This document shows, one piece after another, positions 53,307-62,187 of a stretch of DNA of 64,000 bases (position 1 is its first letter; each line of letters starts with the position of its first letter). Position numbers and translations under genes: made by a program. Source of the stretch: an uncultured Ruminococcus sp. Lineage in GTDB: Bacteria; Bacillota; Clostridia; Oscillospirales; Acutalibacteraceae. Where the stretch lies: assembly GCA_902762375.1 (NCBI GenBank), contig CACWNY010000001.1, positions 124,001 to 188,000 on the forward strand, given 5' to 3'. The notes below the pieces were generated by a model, which saw only the letters and a list, made by a program, of their open reading frames with translations, was not told the DNA's origin and ran no database searches.

Positions 53307-54341
53307 TTATTTGTAAATCAGCAGGTTTCTGACTTTTTCGGTATCTGCCTTATAACGGACACCCTCTATAATATTGATAATGTTATTGATTTCCGCCTCA
53401 GCAAGATTGTAGTAGGCAATCAGAACGACTGTGGGACTGACTGAAAAGTACATATTCTTATAACTTTCTTCATACAAAGCCCGTCTGGGGATTTCCAACA
53501 GAAAGGTATAATTCATTTTCGTAATGCGTTTTCCCGATGAAGTCTGTTGCATGATGGCAAAAAGTTCTTTAGTGTCCTGTGCATTGCACAGTTCGTCAAT
53601 CTGCTTTGCTTTGAGAGAACCAAACGGTAAAATATGTTTTTTGATTTCGTCAGGGGAAAGTTTGTAATATTTTTTCAGTCGGAAAATTCTGGTAAAATTA
53701 CGCAAATCTATATTAGCATCTAACATATCATGCAAAGCCTTTTGTTCTTCCGGAGAGGTTTTGTCGATGATAGCATAAATTTTGCCGAACTGATAATTAT
53801 ACAACGCATTTTCAATAGACGGTAAATCAATTCTTTTTCCTTTTTCAGGTTTAAAGGGTTCGAGAATTTTGTAATATGGTGACTTTTTCAGCACTTCCAG
53901 AAATTCCTCATAAGTTTCCGCACCCGCCATAGCGGTAAAGTTCACAGACGATACTCTGGAAAAATATTGGGGTAATAAGCTGTAGAAATCATGTGGGTTT
54001 CCTGCACTAAGCATAGTCAGATAGTGCATAATCTGAGCGATTTCGGCTTTTGTGACCGTATAATCTGCAAATTCACCGCCGACAGTGAGTTCATAACGAC
54101 ACAAGGCTTCATAGTCATCAAAGAGTTGTCGTCTGAGAACCATTTCCAGTTCACCACGATGAATAGTGCTTTCGCTGAGTTTTCCCAGAAGGTGACCGTA
54201 TCTTCCGTTATTTTTCAGGTAGGTCAGAATTTCAGGTACGCTGTTACAGGCAAGCAGTTTGTTATAATCATTTTCGGTAAGTCGTCTGCCGTACATTGCC
54301 CGTGCTTTGGAAAAAATCGCATTTGATGCGTATTTGGACAA
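53307..54341 (-). CDS. ntpC: V-type ATPase subunit C
   Basis: A 344-residue all-helical cup-shaped subunit that joins the central stalk to the K ring. It shows the typical TKAEIAQIMHYLTML and NLRNFTRIFRLKKYY-like segments. Start: TTG at 54341 with GAGGTGAAAAAAC upstream. It follows subunit G by 41 bases. Confidence 0.9.
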   Translation of the reverse strand: MSKYASNAIFSKARAMYGRRLTENDYNKLLACNSVPEILTYLKNNGRYGHLLGKLSESTIHRGELEMVLRRQLFDDYEALCRYELTVGGEFADYTVTKAEIAQIMHYLTMLSAGNPHDFYSLLPQYFSRVSSVNFTAMAGAETYEEFLEVLKKSPYYKILEPFKPEKGKRIDLPSIENALYNYQFGKIYAIIDKTSPEEQKALHDMLDANIDLRNFTRIFRLKKYYKLSPDEIKKHILPFGSLKAKQIDELCNAQDTKELFAIMQQTSSGKRITKMNYTFLLEIPRRALYEESYKNMYFSVSPTVVLIAYYNLAEAEINNIINIIEGVRYKADTEKVRNLLIYK

Positions 54342-54382
54342 GTTTTTTCACCTCTTTCCCCGAATATTCTGTCGTGTTTCCG

Positions 54383-54694
54383 TCAGCAACCGATGACCCT
54401 TTCTACAATTTCGTCAACCCACTTATCGCAGTGTTGCTTGTACATCATCTCCATTTTTTCCAGACATTCCTTTTGTTTATCCTGTATGACTTTGCTTTTT
54501 TCTTCAGCCTTCTGTAATTCCGCTTTATAGTCACTGTCTATGCGTTCTCTGGCTTGAGTGATGTAGTTATTGTAAATAGCGTCTTTTTTTTCGGAAATTT
54601 TTTTAAAGGTATCCGCTTTGTTTTGTTCAGCCTTTTGTGTTTCCAATCGGACTTTTTCGTCCATATCTACTATTCTGGATAACATATCCTCCAT
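54383..54694 (-). CDS. V-type ATPase subunit G/H-like peripheral stalk protein
   Basis: A 103-residue highly charged coiled-coil protein (Glu/Lys/Gln-rich, almost no hydrophobic clusters), the expected partner of E in the peripheral stalk. It is the first gene of the operon, which matches clostridial V-ATPase clusters. Start: ATG at 54694 with AAAGGAGATGAGTAT upstream; an extension to 54718 contains that site. Confidence 0.75.
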   Translation of the reverse strand: MEDMLSRIVDMDEKVRLETQKAEQNKADTFKKISEKKDAIYNNYITQARERIDSDYKAELQKAEEKSKVIQDKQKECLEKMEMMYKQHCDKWVDEIVERVIGC

Positions 54695-54801
54695 ATACTC
54701 ATCTCCTTTATCTGGCATATTTGTATATAAAACAAAAAAACAGCCTTCAACAGAAAATTATAGAAACATGACTAAGATTTGCTGTTGTTTTGACTGTCAC
54801 T

Positions 54802-54830
54802 ATTTTACCACTACTTCATCATTATTTCAA
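54802..54830 (-). promoter_or_regulatory. Putative promoter of the V-ATPase operon
   Basis: TTGAAA and TAAAAT with a 17-base spacer, on the minus strand, 108 bases upstream of the subunit G start. Both hexamers differ from consensus by one or two bases. A second TATAAT-like box near 54865 lacks a -35 partner. Confidence 0.55.
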
Positions 54831-55075
54831 GTACAACAGAAATTTTTTGGTACATACAAATTATTATACTTTTTATATTCAAACAGATAATTTTTTTTAG
54901 AAAATATAACATTGACTTTTTATGGATTAATATTCATTAATTATATTTATGTTGATTATCATACATTATGTTCTTTTTTGTTACCGAAAGTCGGATAAAG
55001 AAATTTCTCAGCGATGTGAACCACAGGAATTTTTGTCCACTTTTTTAAAAGATGAAAACATAAACTACAACAAAG

Positions 55076-55130
55076 TCGAATGGGCAATTCATTGTCAACC
55101 ACTCGGATTGAAAATGAATTGCCCATTCGA
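55076..55130. repeat. Perfect 18-base inverted repeat
   Basis: TCGAATGGGCAATTCATT (55076-55093) and its exact complement (55113-55130) flank a 19-base loop. No T-run follows on either strand, so it is not an ordinary terminator. It belongs to none of the other repeat families. Confidence 0.8.
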
Positions 55131-55265
55131 ATCAAATATATTATCAAAAGGGAGATGAAAAAATCTTGTAATCGTTTTCAGTAACCATATTATAGACTGA
55201 TTTTTTGACTAAATTATTAATTACGGTTAAACTTTGCATGAAATTTCCACTCTATTCAAAAGAAT

Positions 55266-55517
55266 TTAATCCTGTAGAGCCTGTTCAACGGCCAGTGCAA
55301 GTTGGTCAGCACAGGAAGTACCTCTGCCACCGCAATCATTACCTTTGAGTAATTTTACGGTATTTTCAGCGTCAGCCCCTTCCAGTAATTTTGAAATGGC
55401 ACTTAAATTTCCAGGACAACCACCCATAAATCTGATATTATGCAATTTACCGTCCTCAAGCGAAAAAGTTATTTGTCGGGAACATACTCCTCTTGGTTTA
55501 TAAACATAATTTTTCAT
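55266..55517 (-). CDS. TIGR03905-type TSCPD domain protein
   Basis: An 83-residue protein of the TSCPD domain family: GVCSRQITF, FMGGCPGNLSAISKL and the TSCADQLA signature, five cysteines in total. The domain is also found at the end of ribonucleotide reductases and is probably metal binding. Start: ATG at 55517 with ACGGAGTTGATTTCG; a TTG three codons earlier is possible. Confidence 0.9.
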   Translation of the reverse strand: MKNYVYKPRGVCSRQITFSLEDGKLHNIRFMGGCPGNLSAISKLLEGADAENTVKLLKGNDCGGRGTSCADQLALAVEQALQD

Positions 55518-55590
55518 CGAAATCAACTCCGTTTTTTATTTTTCTAGTTATTAAACGATGGTTTTTCAATAGTATACTGGATATACCACA

Positions 55591-55629
55591 ACAGACTATT
55601 TCTATCTTTAACAGATAAAAATAGTCTGT
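55591..55629 (-). terminator. Hairpin after the amylase gene
   Basis: ACAGACTATTTCTATCT (55591-55607) pairs with AGATAAAAATAGTCTGT (55613-55629), with one mismatch. It lies 27 bases after the amylase stop; the T-run is weak, so it may stabilise the 3' end rather than terminate alone. Confidence 0.6.
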
Positions 55630-55655
55630 GTGATTATTATGGTCAGAAATAGAAA

Positions 55656-57854
55656 TTATTCTTTAATTTTTCTTTTAGCGAAAGTTACTGTAGCACCAGC
55701 CAGTAAAAGTAAAGAAATCATACCTGCGGTTGTTGAAGAATCACCCGTAGCAACTTTACCTGTTGTATCGGTAGTTGTTGTGGTATTGCCAGTGTTTGTA
55801 TTGCTGTTATTATTGTTACCGCCGTTGTTTGCTGAAGTAGACTGAGTGTTTTCGGAAGCCTTATCGGTAGCGTTGGTAGGGGTTTCTGACTTTGAAGTAG
55901 CTTCTGTTGGAGTAACTTCTGTAGGAGTTGTACCTGTAGGAGTTTCCTCAGTAGGGGTTTCTTCTGTAGGAGGTTCAATGACAGGTTCTTCATATTTTTC
56001 GACAAGAATGGTATTATGTTCGCCACTGCTGAAAGTTACTCTGCCTTCTGTAACGACTGCCTGTGTGCCATCGTAAGCATTCACAACTTTTGTGCCGTCC
56101 TCAAAGAGAGAGGATACATTAAGATTGACATCTGTATTGGCAAAAGAAGTAATTGCACAAGCGACAGCATCTTTAACACCGTTTTTATCGTATGTTCTGC
56201 TGAAAGCAACAACGCTACCTGTTGTACCTTCAGGCAATGTATAACTGCTTGAAATCAGACTATGCTGACCTGCACCGACAGCAACATGATTGTTTCTGAA
56301 CTGACCGACTTTCTGCCAATGAGCCAGCAAATCGTTATCCATTTCGTCCCAGTTCATGAAACTTCTCAGAGCGTGGTCGTTGAGAGCCAGTCTGCCACCT
56401 GTGGGCAATTTTACCATAGGTAACTTTTGTCTGTTAGTTTCATCACCGTAATAAATCTGAATAGCACCGGGCAACAATTCAAATGCCGAACCTTGATAAT
56501 ACATATCTGCACCTGATTTAGCATTTGCCATCTTATCATCATGTGAAGAAATATAGGTCAATACATTGAAATTATCGTTGCTGTTAATCTTAGACGCATA
56601 ATCCACATATTTGTCATTAAGTTTATCGATTGTCGGCATACCGCCACCGTTTTCAAAGTTAATCATGGAGTCAAAGCCTGCGGTAGTATAGTAATCACTG
56701 GAGGGTTCAAGAGCCATACCATAATTTTCGCCTGTTGTCCAGAAATCGCTGTCATCAAGCACCTTATCAGGATTGTTAGCTTTCCATTCGTTGAGAGCAA
56801 GTACACATTCTGCTTTCAATGCACCCCATGCCTCTTTGTCGACATGTTTAGCCGTATCGCAACGGAAACCATCAATACCATATTCTCTTACCCAGTCAGC
56901 TAACCAACAAATCTGATAATTTCTCGGAGTTTTAGCGTAACCGTTTTTGGTAAACCATGCATTCGTCTTAGCAACATTTGTGTCATAAGTGCCTTCTTTT
57001 GTCCATTTCGTTTTCAGAAGTTCGGGAATATCTACTTCTTTGGTAGAGTCTGTGCGGAAGTCAGGGAGATAGTCAACACCCTTTGTCAAATCGTCATTAC
57101 CGCCTGAAGTATATCCTGCAATACCAGCTCTAATCCAGTCTGTACCCCACCATTTTGCCCAGTCGGAGGCATTATGGTCATAATCAATCTTACTGTAATA
57201 GGTACTGTTGATATTGCCGAAATCGTAATAGACATCTTCCCAACCGCTTTTCAGTGTGCCATAGCCGTATTCGTTCATATCGTACATTGTGGAATATCCG
57301 GGATGGTTCATAACGATATCCATGACAATTCTGATACCGTGACTATGAGCAGTATCTACCATTTCCTTAAATTCTTCTCTTGTACCAAAGTTTGCATCAG
57401 TATTGAGATAGTCAAGCAGATAATAACCGTGATAGCCATAGTGAGGGAAACTCTTAGCTCCGTCACCGCCAACAGTATAGCCGTGTGCCTGTTCATAAGG
57501 TGCAGATATCCACAACGCATTGACACCCAGATTATCAAAATAGCCTTCATTGATTTTTTGTGTAATGCCCTTGAAGTCACCGCCCTGAAAACAACCTGCG
57601 TCAGTGAGGATATCTGTTGATACAGACCCGTCGCGATTAAGACCTCTGTTATAGGAATGGTCATTGCTTGTATCAGCGTTATTGAAACGGTCTGTCAAAA
57701 GGAAGTAAACGGACGCATTATCCCACGAAAAACTGGAGGCTGTTTTTCGTGTTGTTTCGGTTGCAGAAGAGGAAACTGCCGTAGAACTTACCGTCAGTGT
57801 TGCCACCATTGCTACCGATAAAATAACCGAAAGCGTTTTTTTACCTAATTTCAT
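55656..57854 (-). CDS. Extracellular GH13 alpha-amylase, C-terminal wall anchor
   Basis: A 732-residue secreted starch hydrolase. The signal peptide (about 1-32) is followed by the GH13 barrel with its four blocks: DIVMNH (about 177-182), GFRCDTAKH (nucleophile near Asp331), TGEN (acid/base near Glu377) and SSHDD (Asp near 439). A beta C-terminal domain ends near 615, then a Thr/Pro/Glu-rich and Asn/Gly-rich linker, and a terminal VATGDSS, hydrophobic span and KRKIKE that look like a sortase-type anchor without a canonical LPXTG. Start: ATG with AAGGAGACAGTATTA. It would degrade starch at the cell surface. Confidence 0.93.
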   Translation of the reverse strand: MKLGKKTLSVILSVAMVATLTVSSTAVSSSATETTRKTASSFSWDNASVYFLLTDRFNNADTSNDHSYNRGLNRDGSVSTDILTDAGCFQGGDFKGITQKINEGYFDNLGVNALWISAPYEQAHGYTVGGDGAKSFPHYGYHGYYLLDYLNTDANFGTREEFKEMVDTAHSHGIRIVMDIVMNHPGYSTMYDMNEYGYGTLKSGWEDVYYDFGNINSTYYSKIDYDHNASDWAKWWGTDWIRAGIAGYTSGGNDDLTKGVDYLPDFRTDSTKEVDIPELLKTKWTKEGTYDTNVAKTNAWFTKNGYAKTPRNYQICWLADWVREYGIDGFRCDTAKHVDKEAWGALKAECVLALNEWKANNPDKVLDDSDFWTTGENYGMALEPSSDYYTTAGFDSMINFENGGGMPTIDKLNDKYVDYASKINSNDNFNVLTYISSHDDKMANAKSGADMYYQGSAFELLPGAIQIYYGDETNRQKLPMVKLPTGGRLALNDHALRSFMNWDEMDNDLLAHWQKVGQFRNNHVAVGAGQHSLISSSYTLPEGTTGSVVAFSRTYDKNGVKDAVACAITSFANTDVNLNVSSLFEDGTKVVNAYDGTQAVVTEGRVTFSSGEHNTILVEKYEEPVIEPPTEETPTEETPTGTTPTEVTPTEATSKSETPTNATDKASENTQSTSANNGGNNNNSNTNTGNTTTTTDTTGKVATGDSSTTAGMISLLLLAGATVTFAKRKIKE

Positions 57855-57897
57855 TAATACTGTCTCCTTTTCTGTATAATGATAATTAATTGCAATA

Positions 57898-57926
57898 ATT
57901 ATACCATAAATTCTGTCTGATTTGAA
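57898..57926 (-). promoter_or_regulatory. Amylase promoter
   Basis: On the minus strand TTCAAA (57926-57921), a 17-base spacer and a perfect TATAAT (57903-57898), 44 bases before the start. A catabolite-repression (cre) operator was not recognised. Confidence 0.7.
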
Positions 57927-57989
57927 TATACACTCAAAAAAAAACTTAACAAATTATGAATAATGTTTTTATGAAATTTTAATGATTTT

Positions 57990-58607
57990 TTACTCATTTC
58001 TCATGAATACCGCAATATTGTCACCGTCTGTGTCAGTGAGAATATCCTTAGTTTCATCAAAGACAAAATTACCGATTTCCCCATTGGTATCGGATACATA
58101 CGACAAAATTTCTCCATTGAATGAATATCGCCCTGTTCTTTCAAAACCATTATTATTTACCGAGAAAGTACCATCAATATTAAAAGTATAGACGATGTTT
58201 GTTCTGGGAGAAACATGTCTGCCACTGCGTTCATAATAAGCAAGTGTCCAACTGCCTGCAACTGTATCGTTTTCTGATGATGGCAAACTTTCTTCTTCGG
58301 TAGGAGCTTGTGTAGGAGCGACAGTGGGGATTTCAGTTGGAGGAGGTGTTGTAATAGGTTCTTCTATGATAATATAGAAAGTACCATCTTCCTGAGGAAT
58401 TTCTTCCATTTGCGTAGGAGGTTGTGTAGGGGGTTGTGTGGGAGGAGAGGTGGGAGCTTGTGTGGGAGGAGTTGTAGGAGTAGGAGCTTGTGTGGGAATT
58501 TGCGTGGGAGGTTGTGTAGTTGAAGTGTCGGTTGAAGAGGAGTTACACCCTGTGGCACACAATGTCATAATCGATACAGCACAAAATAACAATAGCAGTT
58601 TTTTCAT
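57990..58607 (-). CDS. Lipoprotein with PPTQ-rich linker
   Basis: A 205-residue lipoprotein: lipobox TLCATGC (about 15-21), a low-complexity linker of PTQ, PPTQ and APT units (about 28-120), and a C-terminal lipocalin-like beta domain beginning GSWTLAYYERSGRHV. The linker is a tether that displays the domain above the membrane. The domain resembles small beta-barrels of unknown ligand. Start: ATG with AAAGGAGAACGACAAATA upstream. Confidence 0.75.
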   Translation of the reverse strand: MKKLLLLFCAVSIMTLCATGCNSSSTDTSTTQPPTQIPTQAPTPTTPPTQAPTSPPTQPPTQPPTQMEEIPQEDGTFYIIIEEPITTPPPTEIPTVAPTQAPTEEESLPSSENDTVAGSWTLAYYERSGRHVSPRTNIVYTFNIDGTFSVNNNGFERTGRYSFNGEILSYVSDTNGEIGNFVFDETKDILTDTDGDNIAVFMRNE

Positions 58608-58733
58608 TATTTGTCGTTCTCCTTTCTTCAGATTTTAAGATTACCCCTTTATTATAGCGAAAACAAAATAAATTTCAACAAATTTCGTATAAATCTGAAC
58701 AAGAATTAACAAATATTTCATAACTGTTTGGGT

Positions 58734-58830
58734 TATGACAATTAAAAATTTTTTGTCCACTTTTTTAAAAAGTAGGCAGAGTCAAGGGGCGGTAGCTCCT
58801 TGTGGGATTTTTAAGGGCGAAGCCTTTAAA
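58734..58830. repeat. Palindromic repeat copy R20 (shortened)
   Basis: TATGACAATTAAAAA, TTTTTTGTC, a stem CCACTTTTTTAAAAAGTAGG with one broken pair, CAGAGTC, AAGGGGCGGTAGCTCCTT, GTGGGATTTTTAAGGGCGAAGCCTTTAA. Pairing is partly lost, so the copy is older or decaying. It lies between the UDG stop and the lipoprotein. Confidence 0.85.
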
Positions 58831-58851
58831 CTCCTGAAAATAGTTCCCTCG

Positions 58852-59427
58852 CTAATCGTAGGTATGGGGACAAATTTCATTGATTTTATCACGCAATTTC
58901 TGAAAATCTTCAAAGGCATCAGGCTTTTTGCGAGGGTCACGCAACAGAGCAGCGGGGTGAAGGGTAGCCATCATGACCACACCATTTTTTTCAAAAAAAA
59001 TACCGTGTTCTTTAGTGATTTTCATATCCTTTTTGATAATTCTTGTAGCGGAAACCCTACCCAGACAGACAATAATTTTCGGACGGATAATTTTCACCTG
59101 ATTTCTCAGCCAACCGATACAAGCGTCCTGTTCATCAGGGGAGGGGTCACGGTTTTGGGGAGGACGGCATTTGACCATATTAGCAATATAAATATTCTTT
59201 TTGCGGTCGAGGTCAATGGCATTAAGAAATTTATCCAGCAGTTTTCCGCCACGACCTACAAACGGTTCGCCTTGCAAATCTTCATTTTCTCCCGGACCTT
59301 CACCGATAAAAAGTACATCAGCATTTTCATTGCCCACACCGAAAACCAAATTTGTTCTTGTTTCACATAAACGGCATTTTTTACATTCCAGACACGCTTT
59401 TTTCAATTCATTCATATTATCTGTCAT
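58852..59427 (-). CDS. Type 4-like uracil-DNA glycosylase
   Basis: A 191-residue uracil-DNA glycosylase with iron-sulfur cysteines at the N-terminus (C12, C15, C18, C21 region) and a later CRPPQNRDPSPDEQDAC pair. The catalytic blocks GEGPGENEDLQGEPFVGRGG (20 residues) and HPAALLRDP are present. It removes uracil from DNA. The start overlaps the DUF4428 gene by ATGA, so the two are translationally coupled. Confidence 0.93.
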   Translation of the reverse strand: MTDNMNELKKACLECKKCRLCETRTNLVFGVGNENADVLFIGEGPGENEDLQGEPFVGRGGKLLDKFLNAIDLDRKKNIYIANMVKCRPPQNRDPSPDEQDACIGWLRNQVKIIRPKIIVCLGRVSATRIIKKDMKITKEHGIFFEKNGVVMMATLHPAALLRDPRKKPDAFEDFQKLRDKINEICPHTYD

Positions 59428-60068
59428 AGTTGATGATTTCCTGCCTTTCCTGAAAGTTGTTGTAAAGTTGTGATAATTTCGTTCATCATTTTTACTGTAT
59501 TCTGATAAGTTTCCTTATTCCAGTCAGTGATAATATACTGATTTAGTCGCATAGTAAGAGTGGTAAACATTTCATGCTGAACCTCTATTATAATATAGAA
59601 CCAGTAACCATAAAGTGGTGTACGGTTAATTTTCCGTCTGAGCCTTGTGGGAACACGGCTGAGTTTTCCGTTGAAATTTTCGAATTTATTGATACATTCC
59701 TTTCGGATATCTGTTCGGATAGTTTTAATTTGCGAGAGGAAGAAGATATCAGGGTTATCATTATGACGAAAGGGACGATTAGTATCGAGTGACCAAAGAT
59801 GATGTACACTGTCAATCTGCAAAGTCTGATGTTTACCAAGAGTGATGTCAGGACGGAATTTTTGAAAGCGTTCACTGGTTTTGTTTTTCTGACGGTAGGC
59901 AAGATGTTTCTGGATATCGCTTACGGTATAAGTTCTGATAGTATTGAGGATATGTTCGCTACATTTTTCGGCACATTTTCCACAAAGAAATCCGTCTTTA
60001 ATTTTCATTCTTGTCCAGATACTTGCCTTATTATGGCATATCGAACAGACTTGTTTCACTGATGACAC
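59424..60068 (-). CDS. DUF4428 zinc-ribbon protein
   Basis: A 214-residue protein with an N-terminal zinc ribbon (C8, C11, C29, C32: SVKQVCSICHNKAS ... DGFLCGKC) and a basic, partly beta-rich C-terminus of unknown fold. It lies between nfo and the UDG gene with 12-base spacing and a 4-base overlap, so the three form one operon of base-excision repair genes. Start: ATG with AAAGCGGTGTCATC upstream. The function is unknown; a role in DNA repair is suggested by context only. Confidence 0.7.
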   Translation of the reverse strand: MSSVKQVCSICHNKASIWTRMKIKDGFLCGKCAEKCSEHILNTIRTYTVSDIQKHLAYRQKNKTSERFQKFRPDITLGKHQTLQIDSVHHLWSLDTNRPFRHNDNPDIFFLSQIKTIRTDIRKECINKFENFNGKLSRVPTRLRRKINRTPLYGYWFYIIIEVQHEMFTTLTMRLNQYIITDWNKETYQNTVKMMNEIITTLQQLSGKAGNHQL

Positions 60069-60080
60069 CGCTTTCTTTTT

Positions 60081-60917
60081 TTATGACTGTGTGTATAGAC
60101 TTTTCAATAACCGTATTTCTTTTGCATAACCATTGAGGTCATTAGGGGTTTCGAGTTCAAAGGGCAAATGACAGAGGCTAGGGTGATTGACGATACGAAC
60201 GAGTGCGTCCAGACCGATATGACCGTTGCCGATAGTTTCATGGCGGTCTTTGTGACTGCCACAGATATTTTTGCTGTCATTGAGATGGATAGCACATAAT
60301 TTATGGATACCGATGATTTTATCCAATTCTTCCAGAACATTTTCGAGATTACCGACAATATCATAACCACCGTCCCATACATGACAAGTGTCCAGACAAA
60401 TCCCCAATTTATTATTTAATGTTACATTTTCCATGATGGTCTGCAATTCCCTGAAATTTTTGCCGATTTCACTGCCTTTGCCAGCCATTGTTTCCAGAAG
60501 GACAGTAGTTGTCTGTGTAGGTGTTAAAATTTTGTTCAGCATTTCAACAATATAGGCAATTCCTGTTTCCACGCCTTGTTTGACATGACTGCCGGGGTGA
60601 AAATTATAGTAATTATTAGGAAGATATTCCATACGCCGAATATCATCTTGCATAGTCTGAGTGGCAAGATGACGGATTTTGGGGTCAGCGGAACAGCCGT
60701 TGAGAGTATAGGGGGCATGAGCAACAATGGGAGCAAAATGCTTGTCCTTAATATATAATAAAAAAGCATTTACATCGTCCAAATCAAGAGGTTTCGCTTG
60801 AAATCCTCGTGGATTTCTGGTAAAGAACTGAAAGGTATTTGCCCCTATTGAAACCGCTTCATTTCCCATATGTAAAAATCCTTTTGACGCTGACAGATGA
60901 CAACCGATATTTAACAT
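60081..60917 (-). CDS. nfo: Deoxyribonuclease IV (endonuclease IV)
   Basis: A 278-residue TIM-barrel AP endonuclease with metal ligands in the blocks [42 protein letters not shown] and [12 protein letters not shown]. It cuts abasic sites left by glycosylases such as the UDG encoded two genes downstream. Start: ATG at 60917 with GGAGGATAGTT upstream. Confidence 0.96.
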   Translation of the reverse strand: MLNIGCHLSASKGFLHMGNEAVSIGANTFQFFTRNPRGFQAKPLDLDDVNAFLLYIKDKHFAPIVAHAPYTLNGCSADPKIRHLATQTMQDDIRRMEYLPNNYYNFHPGSHVKQGVETGIAYIVEMLNKILTPTQTTTVLLETMAGKGSEIGKNFRELQTIMENVTLNNKLGICLDTCHVWDGGYDIVGNLENVLEELDKIIGIHKLCAIHLNDSKNICGSHKDRHETIGNGHIGLDALVRIVNHPSLCHLPFELETPNDLNGYAKEIRLLKSLYTQS

Positions 60918-60967
60918 AACTATCCTCCATAAAAATTCTTCTATCTGAGCAGTTGGGAATTATTTTC

Positions 60968-61090
60968 TGAAATGCGTAATTCGTAATTATCAAAAAACAA
61001 CCTGTAGCTATGACAATTAAAAGTTTTGTCCACTTTTTCAAAAGTGGTGGGGTCAAGGGGCAAAGCCCCTTGTGGGATTTTTAAGGGCGA
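60968..61090. repeat. Palindromic repeat copy R21 (type II, inverted)
   Basis: CTGAAATGCGTAATTCGTAATTATC, AGCTATGACAATTAAAAG, CCACTTTTTCAAAAGTGG, TGGGGTC, AAGGGGCAAAGCCCCTT, GTGGGATTTTTAAGGGC. It is truncated inside the last stem, in the 314-base gap between the divergent nfo and phosphoesterase genes. Confidence 0.88.
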
Positions 61091-61178
61091 TGTAAATTCT
61101 CTGTTTGTATTATACCATAAAGTTTGTTGTTTAACAATTACATTAACACAAATTTCACTGTTTATTCTTGTTTTTTTC

Positions 61179-61207
61179 TTGCAATGACAAAAAATTCCTT
61201 ATATAAT
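61179..61207 (+). promoter_or_regulatory. Promoter of the metallophosphoesterase gene
   Basis: TTGCAA (61179-61184), 17 bases, TATAAT (61202-61207), 24 bases before the start codon. Confidence 0.7.
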
Positions 61208-61231
61208 AGCGAATATAAGGGGAGATTTTGA

Positions 61232-62134
61232 ATGAAGAAAATATCAAAAAAAAGGTTGTTGGCAAAAATTTTGCTTTGTGGTGTTGTTATCTTGTCAGCC
61301 TATTTAATTTGTGACCAGTATGTGATTTTGACTCCTGAATATACGATTAAAAGTGACAAGGTGCAAAATGGTTTCAAAATTGCCCTAATCAGTGATTTAC
61401 ATAACATGGATTTTGGTAACGGTAATCGGAAAGTTATTGATACCATTAAGAGAAATTCGCCAGATATGATAGCGGTAGTAGGAGATATGATAGATGAACG
61501 CTCTACAGATATTACTCCTACACTAAGTCTGATGAAACAGCTTCCTGATATTGCTCCTACTTATTATGTTCTGGGAAATCACGATAAAAGCTGTCCGCAA
61601 TACGAAACTTTCAAAAAGGAAATCATGTCCTCAAAAGTTCACTTTCTGCGTGCGACCGATAACGGAAAAGAAATCATTTCAAAAGCGGAAATTACTGCCA
61701 CTTTCAACGGTGACAAAGTACATATTCTGGGTCTGCATACTTACTCCAACGGGGAATACGAAGACCCCCGCTATACTGAAATTATGGATAAATTCTGTTC
61801 CAAAAGTGGTTTTAAAATATTGTTGTGTCATTATCCTGAGTTTACTCCGTGGTTTTTCGGACAAGATAAGTATTACGAAACGAATTTTGATTTGATGTTA
61901 TGCGGTCATACACACGGAGGACTTATCAGAATACCTTTTGTTGGTGGACTGGTTGCACCCAATCAGGGATTTTTCCCTGAGTATGACAGAGGACTTTTTC
62001 TTGTTGATAAAGAAAACAAAAATCCTTATCATATGGTGATTACAGGCGGTCTGGGACAGGATAGACGGTGTATCCGAATCAATAATTTTCCACAAGTTAC
62101 TTTAATTAATGTTGTTCCGTCTGAAAAAGAATAA
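61232..62134 (+). CDS. Metallophosphoesterase, membrane anchored (YkuE-like)
   Basis: A 300-residue protein with one N-terminal membrane anchor (about 10-30) and a calcineurin-like phosphoesterase domain. All metal motifs are present: SDLHN, VGDMID, YVLGNHD, LCHYPE and GHTHGGLIRIP. Relatives such as YkuE act at the envelope. Start: ATG with GGGGAGATTTTGA upstream. Confidence 0.9.
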   Translation: MKKISKKRLLAKILLCGVVILSAYLICDQYVILTPEYTIKSDKVQNGFKIALISDLHNMDFGNGNRKVIDTIKRNSPDMIAVVGDMIDERSTDITPTLSLMKQLPDIAPTYYVLGNHDKSCPQYETFKKEIMSSKVHFLRATDNGKEIISKAEITATFNGDKVHILGLHTYSNGEYEDPRYTEIMDKFCSKSGFKILLCHYPEFTPWFFGQDKYYETNFDLMLCGHTHGGLIRIPFVGGLVAPNQGFFPEYDRGLFLVDKENKNPYHMVITGGLGQDRRCIRINNFPQVTLINVVPSEKE

Positions 62135-62187
62135 AAGTGTGGATAAAGATTTTTTCTACCTGAACGGTTGAAAATCAAATCGTTACT

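Larger units (their letters stand above)
54695..55265. other. Upstream region of the V-ATPase operon, 571 bases
   Basis: No gene. On the minus strand TTGAAA (54830-54825), 17 bases, then TAAAAT (54807-54802) is a good promoter candidate 108 bases before the first start. A degraded copy of the main repeat (TTTTTGTCCACTTTTTT with GATGTGA-like flanks) lies at about 54995-55055, and a perfect 18-base inverted repeat follows at 55076-55130. The rest is AT-rich without structure. Confidence 0.65.
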
